Assembly (NCBI GenBank): GCA_023129655.1
Contig: JAGMBN010000011.1
Coordinates: 1-21,578 of the forward strand
Length of the DNA stretch: 21,578 nucleotides
Source: a bacterium
Lineage (GTDB): Bacteria; JAHJDO01
Direction of reading: 5' to 3'
Within the stretch, counting starts at the first letter, position 1, and each line of letters starts with the position of its first letter. Both the position numbers and the translations under genes were made by a program. Below are positions 14,802-21,578 of the stretch, piece after piece. The notes under the pieces were generated by a model, which was not told the origin of the DNA, searched no databases, and saw only the letters and a program-made list of their open reading frames with translations.

Positions 14802-17800
14802 ATGTTAAATAAAAAAAGAATTTGGGGTATTCTCTTATTTCTTGGATTAATGCTTAATTCTTCTGTCCGTGTGTGTTCTGAAGAGATAACTTATATTCCA
14901 AAAGATAAGATGGGAGACTTTGAAGTTATGGTAGATGTATATAGGGCAATCAGGGTAAAGTATAAGGACGTAGATGTCCTTTCTTCTTTTGGAGAGGTTT
15001 TTCTTTATGGCAAGTCAGACTCTCCTGTCTGTATGTTCCCTTATTTGGATACCCCTGTTTTAATAAAGAGAGAAGACAACAGAATAGAATATACCTATCA
15101 ATATTCAGACCCTTCCCTGGGTTTCAGCCAGCTAAATAAGGTTATTATCACCCCTGAAAGAGTTGTCTCTTCTGTGTCCTTCAGGTTTGATAAAGAATAT
15201 AGAGGACATATAGGCTTACATCCCATATTCTTTCCAAGGGAAAAGGAGAGAATCATTGGAAAAGAATGTATTATCAGAAATGAAAAAGGAGATTTTTATA
15301 AAGAGATTTACCCCAAAGAAAAAAAGACATGGCTTTCTTCGGTAGATACAAGGGAGATAACTTTTAATTTGGAGAAGATAGGCAAAATAAGGTATAGTAT
15401 CTCTTCCCTCAATCCTTCTCCTTTGCTTTGCACCTTTAATGCTAACTCCCTGCCTACTTTTAAACGTTCTGCCCAGAGGTCTGGTAGTAAGATAGGTATC
15501 GCCGGCTCTTTTCTCATCTATCCGGAAGAAAACACCTTTAAACCCGGTTATGAAGACAAAATACAATTGGAAATAGCTATAGGGAAAAAGGCAGAGGAAA
15601 AAGCGGAAAAAATAAGCAGGACAGAATGGAGAAACGATGTCGGGATTGAAGTAAGAAGCAAAAGACCAGCTAATCTGTTTTTCCCGGAGGATGAGATTAA
15701 ATTTGATTTATCTATGAATAATCCAAATTCAGAGGAGAGAAGAGTTAATCTTTTCTATCAGGTAAAGGATTATGATAATAAGATAGTTTATAAGAAGAAT
15801 GACGATATCTCTTTAATGCCGGAGGAGAATAAATCTCTTTCCTTAAATTTACCTATTAAGGATAAAGGGATATATTCCATGACAGTTAAAGCAAAAGAAA
15901 AGAATAAAATTGTTGGAATAAAACTTATCCGTTTTGCTATAATTTCTCACCCTTCTTCCATCTCTTCAGATAAATCGTTTTTTGGAGTATGCTATAGACT
16001 TGGCGGAGATTTCAAAAAAAAATCTTTTATGGATAAAGAAGAAGAGACGCTAAGTATAGCCAAATCCTTAGGTGTAAAGAGAGCGAGAGATGGAAAGTTG
16101 TTCCTTTGGAAATGGATTATAGAAAATAGAGAAGGTAAATTCACTTTTGAATTAACAGATAGATGGATTAATTTGTTTGAAAAATATGGAATAGAGATCT
16201 GGGCAAGTTTAACTGCCTACTGGCTTCCTGAATGGGCAAAAGGGGAAAGAAAAGCTCCACAGCATTTCACTTCAGGTCAGGGAGGCGGTCCTTTACCAAA
16301 GGATTTTTCTTTATGGGAGAATTATGTATATCATTTAGTAAAACACCTTAAAGGTAGAATAAAATATTATGAGGTCCTTAACGAACCGAACGCTACTATG
16401 TCAGACCCGGAGATATACCTTGAATTTCTAAAAGCAACTTATGATGGAGTAAAGAGAGCAGACCCTGATAATAAAGTAAAAATAGGAGGATGCGGTATCT
16501 GGACACTTGACCCAGATCCGTTTTCCTGGCTTCTTGAAGTAATAGAAGATTTAGAAGGGTATAAATATTTTGATATTATAACCTTCCATCATTATGTTTC
16601 TCCAAGAAACTTTGGACCAGATGTAGATGCTAAATCTCCTGAAGCGCACCACTATATAAAGAAGATGGAGAAGTTACTTAAAGTAGCTAAAAAGTATAAC
16701 TTAAGGATGTGGAATGGAGAGAACGGCTGGGCTACTACCTGGGAAGGAATATTTCCTCATGCAGACTTTCAATCCTATGAAAAGAAATTGGCTAATACTT
16801 TAGTCAGAGCCTATATCCTTTCTAAATCTGTTTCTGAGGTAGAACAGTTCACCTGGTATGCATTTGGAGCAAACAAGGAAGGCAAGGAGGCAAAGAGAAG
16901 TGGGGGGTTTTTATGGGAACTGCAAACTGATTTATTAGGAGTAGGTAATAATATCCGCCCTCATGGCGCAGCCTATTCTAACCTGGCCTCTCTTTTAGAT
17001 GGAGCTGCTTTCAAAAGGAAGCTTTCTTTACATGAAAAGAATATATATGGTTTTCTTTTTGAAAGAGGAGATACCCAGATTGTTCCTGTTTGGGAACCAA
17101 TTATAGGAGAAGAACGAATCTTACAGATAAGGAATGGGAAAGGAAAGTTCCATTATTTAAATATCTTAGGTAAGGAGATCGCTCCTGAAGTTAAAGGAGA
17201 AGATATATTTGTTAAGGTTAGTCCAGAGCCTGTTTATTTAGTGAGAAAACAAGGAATTAAGGAAGATATATCTTTTTTAATAGAAAAGGCATATATCTAC
17301 CATGAAAAGCCTTTAAAGATAATAGATATAATGAGGTCAGGAGAAGGAAAGGAGATTTTAGTCTATCTTAAGAATCGCTCTTCTTTTCCTTTAAAGGTTG
17401 ATAAGGCATCGCTTCTAATAGATAATGAAGTAATTTCTTCTTTGGAAAAGATTAATATACCTGGAAAAAATTCTGTTCCAGTAAGATTTAAATTAAAGAA
17501 GGAGATGCCTCAGTTTTTCTCAGCCAGGGTAGTTACTGAAGTCAATGGAAATCTCTATGAAAAGAGGAAGGCAATCGGCTCTATCTTTGCCTACAGGATA
17601 GAGACTCCTCTTCTTATAGATGGCAGTCTTTCCGATTGGAAAACACCTCTCTCTATAGAATTAAAGAGTAAAGACTATGTTTATATGAAAGCGTTTTTCA
17701 AATGGGCCGGGCCTGATGACCTGTCAGTAAAGGCTTATTTTGCTTACGATAAAGATAATCTTTATACTGCTTTTGTGGTTAAAGATGACATATTCTGTAA

Positions 17801-18218
17801 TAAGAATAAAGGTTCTCGTATCTGGAATGGTGATAGTATACAGATATCTTTAGATACCAAAAGAAATGCTCAGATAGGTATGGGGTATGATGAAGATGAC
17901 TTTGACATTACCATTGGACTTTCTTCTGAAGGTTCGGAGAATTACCGAAGAAGTTTTGGCAACAAGAAGGTTTCTCCTGACGGCCCGATTCCCGGGGCAA
18001 AAGTAGCAGTTAAGAGAGAAGGTAATATAACAATATATGAAGCCTCTTTCCCAATCAAAGAACTCTATCCGTTAAAAGCAGAAAGAGGAAAAAGAATTGG
18101 TTTTAACTTTATAGTAAACGATGACGATAAAAATGGAAGAGAGGGATGGATAGGGATGACAGGTGGAATAGGAGAAAAGAAAGCCCCGAGTTTGTATAGA
18201 GGATTATTGTTTAAATAG
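14802..18218 (+). CDS. Secreted multi-domain clan GH-A glycoside hydrolase with C-terminal CBM9-like domain
   Basis: An 1138-aa protein. Signal peptide about 1-27. Residues 38-262 are the beta domain shared with the upstream protein. Residues 275-380 resemble an Ig/CARDB-like beta-sandwich. A TIM-barrel catalytic domain at about 393-745 carries FFGVCYRLGGDF, EIWASLTAYWLPEWAKG, YYEVLNEPN (acid/base Glu528), DIITFHHYVS and MWNGENGW (nucleophile Glu640), as in clan GH-A (GH39/GH5-like). Residues 820-930 form another beta domain. Residues 932-1138 match CBM9-type domains (LIDGSLSDWKTPL, NLYTAFVVKD, WNGDSIQISLD, YEASFPIKELYP). The ATG at 14802 has GGAGG 9-10 nt upstream. Family and substrate cannot be fixed by eye; a plant or algal polysaccharide is plausible. 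Confidence 0.85.
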   Translation: MLNKKRIWGILLFLGLMLNSSVRVCSEEITYIPKDKMGDFEVMVDVYRAIRVKYKDVDVLSSFGEVFLYGKSDSPVCMFPYLDTPVLIKREDNRIEYTYQYSDPSLGFSQLNKVIITPERVVSSVSFRFDKEYRGHIGLHPIFFPREKERIIGKECIIRNEKGDFYKEIYPKEKKTWLSSVDTREITFNLEKIGKIRYSISSLNPSPLLCTFNANSLPTFKRSAQRSGSKIGIAGSFLIYPEENTFKPGYEDKIQLEIAIGKKAEEKAEKISRTEWRNDVGIEVRSKRPANLFFPEDEIKFDLSMNNPNSEERRVNLFYQVKDYDNKIVYKKNDDISLMPEENKSLSLNLPIKDKGIYSMTVKAKEKNKIVGIKLIRFAIISHPSSISSDKSFFGVCYRLGGDFKKKSFMDKEEETLSIAKSLGVKRARDGKLFLWKWIIENREGKFTFELTDRWINLFEKYGIEIWASLTAYWLPEWAKGERKAPQHFTSGQGGGPLPKDFSLWENYVYHLVKHLKGRIKYYEVLNEPNATMSDPEIYLEFLKATYDGVKRADPDNKVKIGGCGIWTLDPDPFSWLLEVIEDLEGYKYFDIITFHHYVSPRNFGPDVDAKSPEAHHYIKKMEKLLKVAKKYNLRMWNGENGWATTWEGIFPHADFQSYEKKLANTLVRAYILSKSVSEVEQFTWYAFGANKEGKEAKRSGGFLWELQTDLLGVGNNIRPHGAAYSNLASLLDGAAFKRKLSLHEKNIYGFLFERGDTQIVPVWEPIIGEERILQIRNGKGKFHYLNILGKEIAPEVKGEDIFVKVSPEPVYLVRKQGIKEDISFLIEKAYIYHEKPLKIIDIMRSGEGKEILVYLKNRSSFPLKVDKASLLIDNEVISSLEKINIPGKNSVPVRFKLKKEMPQFFSARVVTEVNGNLYEKRKAIGSIFAYRIETPLLIDGSLSDWKTPLSIELKSKDYVYMKAFFKWAGPDDLSVKAYFAYDKDNLYTAFVVKDDIFCNKNKGSRIWNGDSIQISLDTKRNAQIGMGYDEDDFDITIGLSSEGSENYRRSFGNKKVSPDGPIPGAKVAVKREGNITIYEASFPIKELYPLKAERGKRIGFNFIVNDDDKNGREGWIGMTGGIGEKKAPSLYRGLLFK

Positions 18219-18281
18219 TGCTATGTGACATTAATTATTCTTCTATTTCTCCCCAATTTTACTGTAGTTAGCGGAGGTGAA

Positions 18282-18341
18282 ATGAATAAGAAAACCAGAA
18301 AATTCAAGAAACTTGAAGCAGAATTTGCTAATTATCTTTAG
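18282..18341 (+). CDS. 19-codon ORF with strong ribosome-binding site immediately before mnmG
   Basis: ATG at 18282 is preceded by GCGGAGGTGAA, the strongest ribosome-binding site in this part of the window. It encodes a basic 19-residue peptide, MNKKTRKFKKLEAEFANYL, ending TAG at 18339-18341. The mnmG ATG follows one base later. mnmG itself has no visible Shine-Dalgarno, so its translation may rely on coupling to this ORF. It may be a leader peptide or the relic of a longer coupled gene. No homologue is recognised. Confidence 0.5.
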   Translation: MNKKTRKFKKLEAEFANYL

Positions 18342-18342
18342 T

Positions 18343-20145
18343 ATGAAATATGATGTGATTGTTGTTGGTGCGGGGCATGCAGGATGCGAAGCAGCTCTGG
18401 CAAGCGCGAGAATGGGTGCTAAGACGCTTCTTATTACAATGAATAAAGATAATATTGGTTTTATGTCATGCAATCCTGCAATTGGCGGAATAGGCAAGGG
18501 CCAGCTTGTTAAGGAAATAGATGCTCTTGGCGGTGAAATGGCAAAGGCTGCTGATTACGCAGGCATACAGTTTCGCCAGCTCAATTCTTCAAAAGGTCCT
18601 GCAGTACGTTCCTCTCGTGCGCAAATAGACAGGGGAAAGTGCAAATTTTATATGAGAAATGTTGTAAATAAACAGGAAAATCTTGATGTAACAGAGGGAC
18701 AGGTTGTAGGGTTAATGGTAAAAAATATGTCTGCTATTGGAGTAAAAACCAGTTCAGGAAACATTCTCTCTAGAGCAGTGATTATTACTCCGGGTACATT
18801 TCTAAATGGGTTGCTTCATGTAGGGCTTAAGCATTTCCCCGGCGGCAGAATGGGAGAAAAAGCAGCAACAAAACTATCTGATTCCTTAGGGGAGTTAGGA
18901 TTTAAACTTCTTCGTTTCAAAACAGGGACCTGTCCGCGCTTGGACGGAAGAACAATCAACTTTTCAGAACTAGAGATTCAAGAAGGGGATAAGAATCCCA
19001 TTCCATTTTCCTTTTCAACGCAATGCATAAATAGAAAACAAGTTCCCTGTTATCTTACCTATACTAATCAAAGGACACATGAGATTATTCGGTCCGGGCT
19101 GAGTAAGTCTCCTCTGTTTACCGGTGTAATTCATGGTACAGGAGTGCGATACTGCCCTTCAATTGAGGACAAAATAGTAAAGTTTGCAGATAAAGAGCGT
19201 CATCAGATATTTCTTGAGCCAGAGGGATTGGACACGTTTGAGTTCTATCCTAACGGGCTTGCTACAAGTTTGCCGGAAGATATTCAGATGGATTTTTTGC
19301 ATTCAATCAAAGGATTGGAGAAGGCAAAGCCAACACATATGGGTTATGGAATAGAGCATGATGTTTTGGATCCCACACAGATTTATCCGACTTTAGAGAC
19401 AAAACTGGTTTCTAATTTATATACGGCAGGTCAGATTAATGGTACAACAGGATATGAGGAAGCTGCGGCGCAGGGACTGATCGCAGGAGTAAATGCTGTG
19501 CTAAAGATGAGAGGAAGAGATCCTCTCATACTGGATCGCTCTACAAGTTATATTGGTGTACTGCTTGATGATCTTGTGACTAAGGGCACGAATGAGCCGT
19601 ACAGAATGTTTACTTCGCGCGTTGAGCACCGTCTTGTTATTCGTGAAGATAACGCAGATCTGCGGTTAAGAAAAATCGGGTATGAAACAGGCCTTGTTTC
19701 AAAAAAAGATTTTGATAAGACTACTGAAAAGCAAAGAAAGATTGAACAGGGATTAAAGTATTTAAAAAGAGAAAAAATAAATTCTTCCACTATTTCTTCA
19801 CTTAAAAAGACTATTTCTCTGGAGGAATTTCTCAGACGTCCGGAAGTTGGCATTAATGCTTTCAAGATTGACTTGCCTGATGATGTACTGAATCAGATGG
19901 AGATAGAGGTCAAATACGCAGGATTTATTAAACGGCAGACACGGGACATAGAGAAATTTAAGAATCTTGAGAGGATGAGAATTCCAAAAGATTTAGATTA
20001 CGCAGATGTTCATGGATTATCTCTGGAGATTAAGGAAAAACTAAAAAAATTCCAGCCCATATCGCTAGGACAAGCAAACCGCATTTCTGGCGTAACCCCT
20101 GCAGCAATCATGATTCTAATGGTGTTCCTGAAGAAAGCTAAGTAA
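18343..20145 (+). CDS. mnmG: tRNA uridine-5-carboxymethylaminomethyl modification enzyme MnmG (GidA)
   Basis: A 600-aa FAD- and NADH-dependent enzyme that, with MnmE, makes the cmnm5 modification at U34 of certain tRNAs. The Rossmann GxGxxG (GAGHAGCEAA) lies at residues 9-18. Family blocks follow: SCNPAIGGIGKGQLVKEIDALGG, SSKGPAVRSSRAQIDR, TPGTFLNGLLHVG, GTCPRLDGRTI, the GlyThr-rich TAGQINGTTGYEEAAAQG and the MnmE-interacting C-terminal domain ending SLGQANRISGVTPAAI. Length is typical (about 600-630). ATG at 18343 matches the family start MKYDVIVVGAG. A TTG at 18313 would add 10 unlikely residues. Translation probably depends on the upstream 19-codon ORF. Confidence 0.97.
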   Translation: MKYDVIVVGAGHAGCEAALASARMGAKTLLITMNKDNIGFMSCNPAIGGIGKGQLVKEIDALGGEMAKAADYAGIQFRQLNSSKGPAVRSSRAQIDRGKCKFYMRNVVNKQENLDVTEGQVVGLMVKNMSAIGVKTSSGNILSRAVIITPGTFLNGLLHVGLKHFPGGRMGEKAATKLSDSLGELGFKLLRFKTGTCPRLDGRTINFSELEIQEGDKNPIPFSFSTQCINRKQVPCYLTYTNQRTHEIIRSGLSKSPLFTGVIHGTGVRYCPSIEDKIVKFADKERHQIFLEPEGLDTFEFYPNGLATSLPEDIQMDFLHSIKGLEKAKPTHMGYGIEHDVLDPTQIYPTLETKLVSNLYTAGQINGTTGYEEAAAQGLIAGVNAVLKMRGRDPLILDRSTSYIGVLLDDLVTKGTNEPYRMFTSRVEHRLVIREDNADLRLRKIGYETGLVSKKDFDKTTEKQRKIEQGLKYLKREKINSSTISSLKKTISLEEFLRRPEVGINAFKIDLPDDVLNQMEIEVKYAGFIKRQTRDIEKFKNLERMRIPKDLDYADVHGLSLEIKEKLKKFQPISLGQANRISGVTPAAIMILMVFLKKAK

Positions 20146-20151
20146 TTTTTT

Positions 20152-20180
20152 TTGACAAGATTTGTGTTATATGATATAAA
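20152..20180 (+). promoter_or_regulatory. Near-consensus sigma-70 promoter for the DeoR-family gene
   Basis: A perfect -35 TTGACA (20152-20157) is separated by 17 nt from TATAAA (20175-20180, 5 of 6 bases). Transcription would begin near 20187, about 44 nt before the ATG. The -10 box overlaps the perfect palindrome TTATATGATATAA (20167-20179), a possible operator. It starts 7 bp after the mnmG stop codon. Confidence 0.75.
20167..20179. promoter_or_regulatory. Candidate operator palindrome overlapping the -10 box
   Basis: TTATATGATATAA is a perfect 6+1+6 inverted repeat. It covers the end of the spacer and most of the -10 element of the promoter. Its position would allow autoregulation by the DeoR-family product encoded 50 bp downstream. 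In an AT-rich genome such a palindrome can arise by chance. Confidence 0.3.
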
Positions 20181-20230
20181 TAATCATAATCAAAAGAAAA
20201 CAATCGTATTTAAGAAGGAAACGGACAAAA

Positions 20231-20998
20231 ATGGGTCTTAAGTTTGCAGAAAGAAAAAAAATAATACTAAATATTCTGAATACAGAAAATAAAGTTGAGG
20301 TTGCTAAACTTGCCGAACGTCTTGGGGTATCAGAAGTCACAATAAGAAGAGACCTTTCAGTAATGGAAAAGCAGGGTCTGCTTGCCAAGACATATGGCGG
20401 AGCAGTGAAACTGGAACAGACACTTCTTGAGACTATGCATAGAGATAAAGCCAAAAAAATGCCCAAAGAAAAAGAAGCAATCGCTAAATATGCAGCAGGG
20501 CTTATAAAAGATGGAGATGTGATTTTTCTTGATGCTGGTACTACAACGGCGCAGATTGCAAGAAATCTTAAGAATAGGAGCAATATAACTGTAGTAACAA
20601 ACTCTATACTCGTCATGTTAGAGCTCAGAACTTCCCGTAACATAAGCACAATATTATTAGGCGGTAATTGCAGAGTAGGAAGTTTTGATTTAAGCGGACC
20701 TCTTGCAGAAAAAGGCATAGAGAGTTTTCGTGCCGATAAAGCTCTTCTTGGAACTGATGGAATGAGTGTAGATGGAGGGGTAACAACAGGAGACATATAT
20801 ACCGCGAAAATGACAGAATTAATGTGCCGTCTTGCGAGCGATGTCATCATTGTAACGGACCATACAAAGATCGGTAAAAACTCGTTTTCAAAATATGTAG
20901 ATATCAAGGGCATAGACAAATTAATAACAGATAAGGATGCTGATAAAACATATCTGGAGAAGATAAGAAAAATCGGAGTAGAAGTAATAACGGTGTAG
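20231..20998 (+). CDS. DeoR-family transcriptional regulator
   Basis: A 255-aa repressor-type regulator. The N-terminal winged helix-turn-helix (residues about 5-57) contains the recognition helix in AERLGVSEVTIRRDLSVMEKQG. The DeoR C-terminal sensor domain (about 75-235), which resembles sugar-phosphate-binding isomerases, shows GDVIFLDAGTTTAQIARNL, NSILVMLEL, LGGNCR, and GTDGMSVDGGVTTGD with ADKALLG. Members typically respond to phosphorylated sugars. The ATG at 20231 follows AAGAAGGAAA at about 9 nt. A consensus promoter precedes it, and an aminotransferase gene follows after 65 bp on the same strand, which is the likely target and operon partner. The effector is unknown. Confidence 0.93.
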   Translation: MGLKFAERKKIILNILNTENKVEVAKLAERLGVSEVTIRRDLSVMEKQGLLAKTYGGAVKLEQTLLETMHRDKAKKMPKEKEAIAKYAAGLIKDGDVIFLDAGTTTAQIARNLKNRSNITVVTNSILVMLELRTSRNISTILLGGNCRVGSFDLSGPLAEKGIESFRADKALLGTDGMSVDGGVTTGDIYTAKMTELMCRLASDVIIVTDHTKIGKNSFSKYVDIKGIDKLITDKDADKTYLEKIRKIGVEVITV

Positions 20999-21020
20999 GG
21001 GCAGGGCTTGCCCCTGCCCT
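20998..21020 (+). repeat. GC-rich hairpin after the DeoR gene (REP-like or terminator)
   Basis: GGGCAGGG (20999-21006) pairs perfectly with CCCTGCCC (21012-21019) with a 5-nt loop, extending weakly outward. It begins in the stop codon of the regulator gene and is much richer in G+C than its surroundings. The sequence after it (TAATATGTTTTG) is not a strong U-run, so termination would be weak. The shape is that of REP-type intergenic repeats. No other copy was found in the window. Confidence 0.6.
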
Positions 21021-21063
21021 AATATGTTTTGACATTTGACATTATTTCAGATGAAAGGGGAAA

Positions 21064-21578
21064 ATGTACAATAAAAATTGGGCAAAAGTAGATTTAAGTA
21101 AAGTTCCTGATATAAAAGTAGCACCTCCAGGACCTAAATCCCAAAAGTGGCATAAGCGATGTACTAAATATTTTAAGGGGTTAAGCGAGCAGGTGAAGCT
21201 TTTTCCGGTTGCTTTTGAGTCCGGGAAAGGCTGTGTTTTGACTGATGTAGACGGAAATAAATATATAGATTTTTCGTCGGGGATTTATGTTACCACATTA
21301 GGACATTGCCATCCTAAAATTACAGAAGCCATCCAAAAATATGTGGGCAAGCTTCAAAACGCGCATGATTTCACAACTCCGATAAAAACACAGCTAATGG
21401 AAAAGTTAGCGGAAATTCTGCCTGGCGATTTAAGCGGATTTCAATTGTACGATTCAGGAACCACAGCAGTTGAAGCAGGATTGCGTGTATGCCGCGCTGC
21501 TACTGAACAGCATGAAATGATCTCCTGTTTCTATGATTATCACGGAAAAACTTATGGCGGTGTATCATTGGGACATAT
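21064..21578 (+). CDS. Class-III pyridoxal-phosphate aminotransferase, 3' end cut off by the window edge
   Basis: Open from ATG 21064 to the window end (171 complete codons). AAAGGGG lies 3-4 nt upstream of the ATG. The N-terminus (NKNWAKVDLSKVPDIKVAPPGP) is followed by the class-III landmarks GCVLTDVDGNKYIDFSSGIYVTTLGHCHPKITEAIQ, a helix with LMEKLAEILPGD, then LYDSGTTAVEAGLRVCR (the SGTEA-like cofactor site) and DYHGKTYGGVSLGH (FHG-like). The PLP lysine lies beyond the window. Family members include ornithine, 4-aminobutyrate and glutamate-1-semialdehyde enzymes; the substrate cannot be told. Linkage to a DeoR regulator suggests a regulated catabolic or amino-sugar locus. Confidence 0.88.
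   Translation, partial: MYNKNWAKVDLSKVPDIKVAPPGPKSQKWHKRCTKYFKGLSEQVKLFPVAFESGKGCVLTDVDGNKYIDFSSGIYVTTLGHCHPKITEAIQKYVGKLQNAHDFTTPIKTQLMEKLAEILPGDLSGFQLYDSGTTAVEAGLRVCRAATEQHEMISCFYDYHGKTYGGVSLGH

Noticed and set aside
18219..18281. Promoter or terminator between the glycoside hydrolase and mnmG
   Set aside because: No convincing hairpin and only weak box-like matches (for example GTGACA without a -10 box at the right spacing).
18313..18342. TTG start at 18313 for mnmG
   Set aside because: The added residues are not in the MnmG family, and the ATG at 18343 begins the conserved MKYDVIVVGAG. The stretch is better explained by the overlapping 19-codon ORF.
20167..20919. Long open frame on the minus strand (250 codons)
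   Set aside because: It is antisense to the clearly coding DeoR gene, has low-complexity Ser/Leu/Val content and no recognisable domain or ribosome-binding site.

Overview
The window is a low-GC bacterial chromosome segment (roughly 38-40% G+C by eye). It is mostly housekeeping genes, with one accessory insert at about 11.8-18.3 kb. No rRNA, tRNA or CRISPR array was recognised. Lineage is inferred, not proven. A pseudopilin-type C-terminus ending in a DGH motif, a secreted multi-domain glycoside hydrolase, RodZ beside PgsA, and an unusual groEL-then-groES order suggest an uncultured lineage near the PVC/Omnitrophota group. Several TTG/GTG starts are supported by well-placed Shine-Dalgarno sites.

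Layout. (1) 1-1906: 3' part of groEL, then groES, closed by a strong intrinsic terminator. (2) 1922-3115: a CtpA-type S41 protease with a TTG start. (3) A leftward block, 10240 to 3112. It starts at a well-formed promoter inside the pheS-tilS gap and reads pheS, a short pheT lacking the EMAP-II-like tRNA-binding domain, a coiled-coil protein, rodZ, pgsA, pgpA, a DUF2007 protein and a DUF559 endonuclease-like protein. The last two lie between 40-bp direct repeats carrying palindromes. After a 98-bp gap comes a separate leftward gene fusing a polytopic membrane domain to a pseudopilin-like domain. (4) Rightward: tilS, carrying what looks like an in-frame palindromic insertion. (5) Accessory region 11828-18280: a truncated reading frame coupled to tilS, a decayed IS1380-type transposase, an AAA+/DUF4143 ATPase with its own promoter, and a two-gene secreted carbohydrate-active operon. 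In that operon the small protein is a diverged paralogue of the N-terminal domain of the 1138-aa glycoside hydrolase beside it. (6) 18282-20145: a 19-codon ORF with a strong ribosome-binding site ending 1 nt before mnmG, then mnmG. (7) 20150-end: a consensus promoter, a DeoR-family regulator, a GC-rich hairpin, and the 5' part of a class-III aminotransferase.

How the genes fit together. groEL-groES provides protein folding. pheS/pheT, tilS and mnmG serve aminoacylation and tRNA modification. rodZ, pgsA and pgpA link cell shape to phosphatidylglycerol synthesis. The secreted hydrolase pair probably attacks an external or cell-surface polysaccharide. The DeoR-aminotransferase pair looks like the start of a regulated sugar or amino-sugar locus that continues past the window. 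The most unusual items are the pseudopilin fusion, the paralogous domain/hydrolase pair, the minimal PheT, and the repeat-associated insertions.
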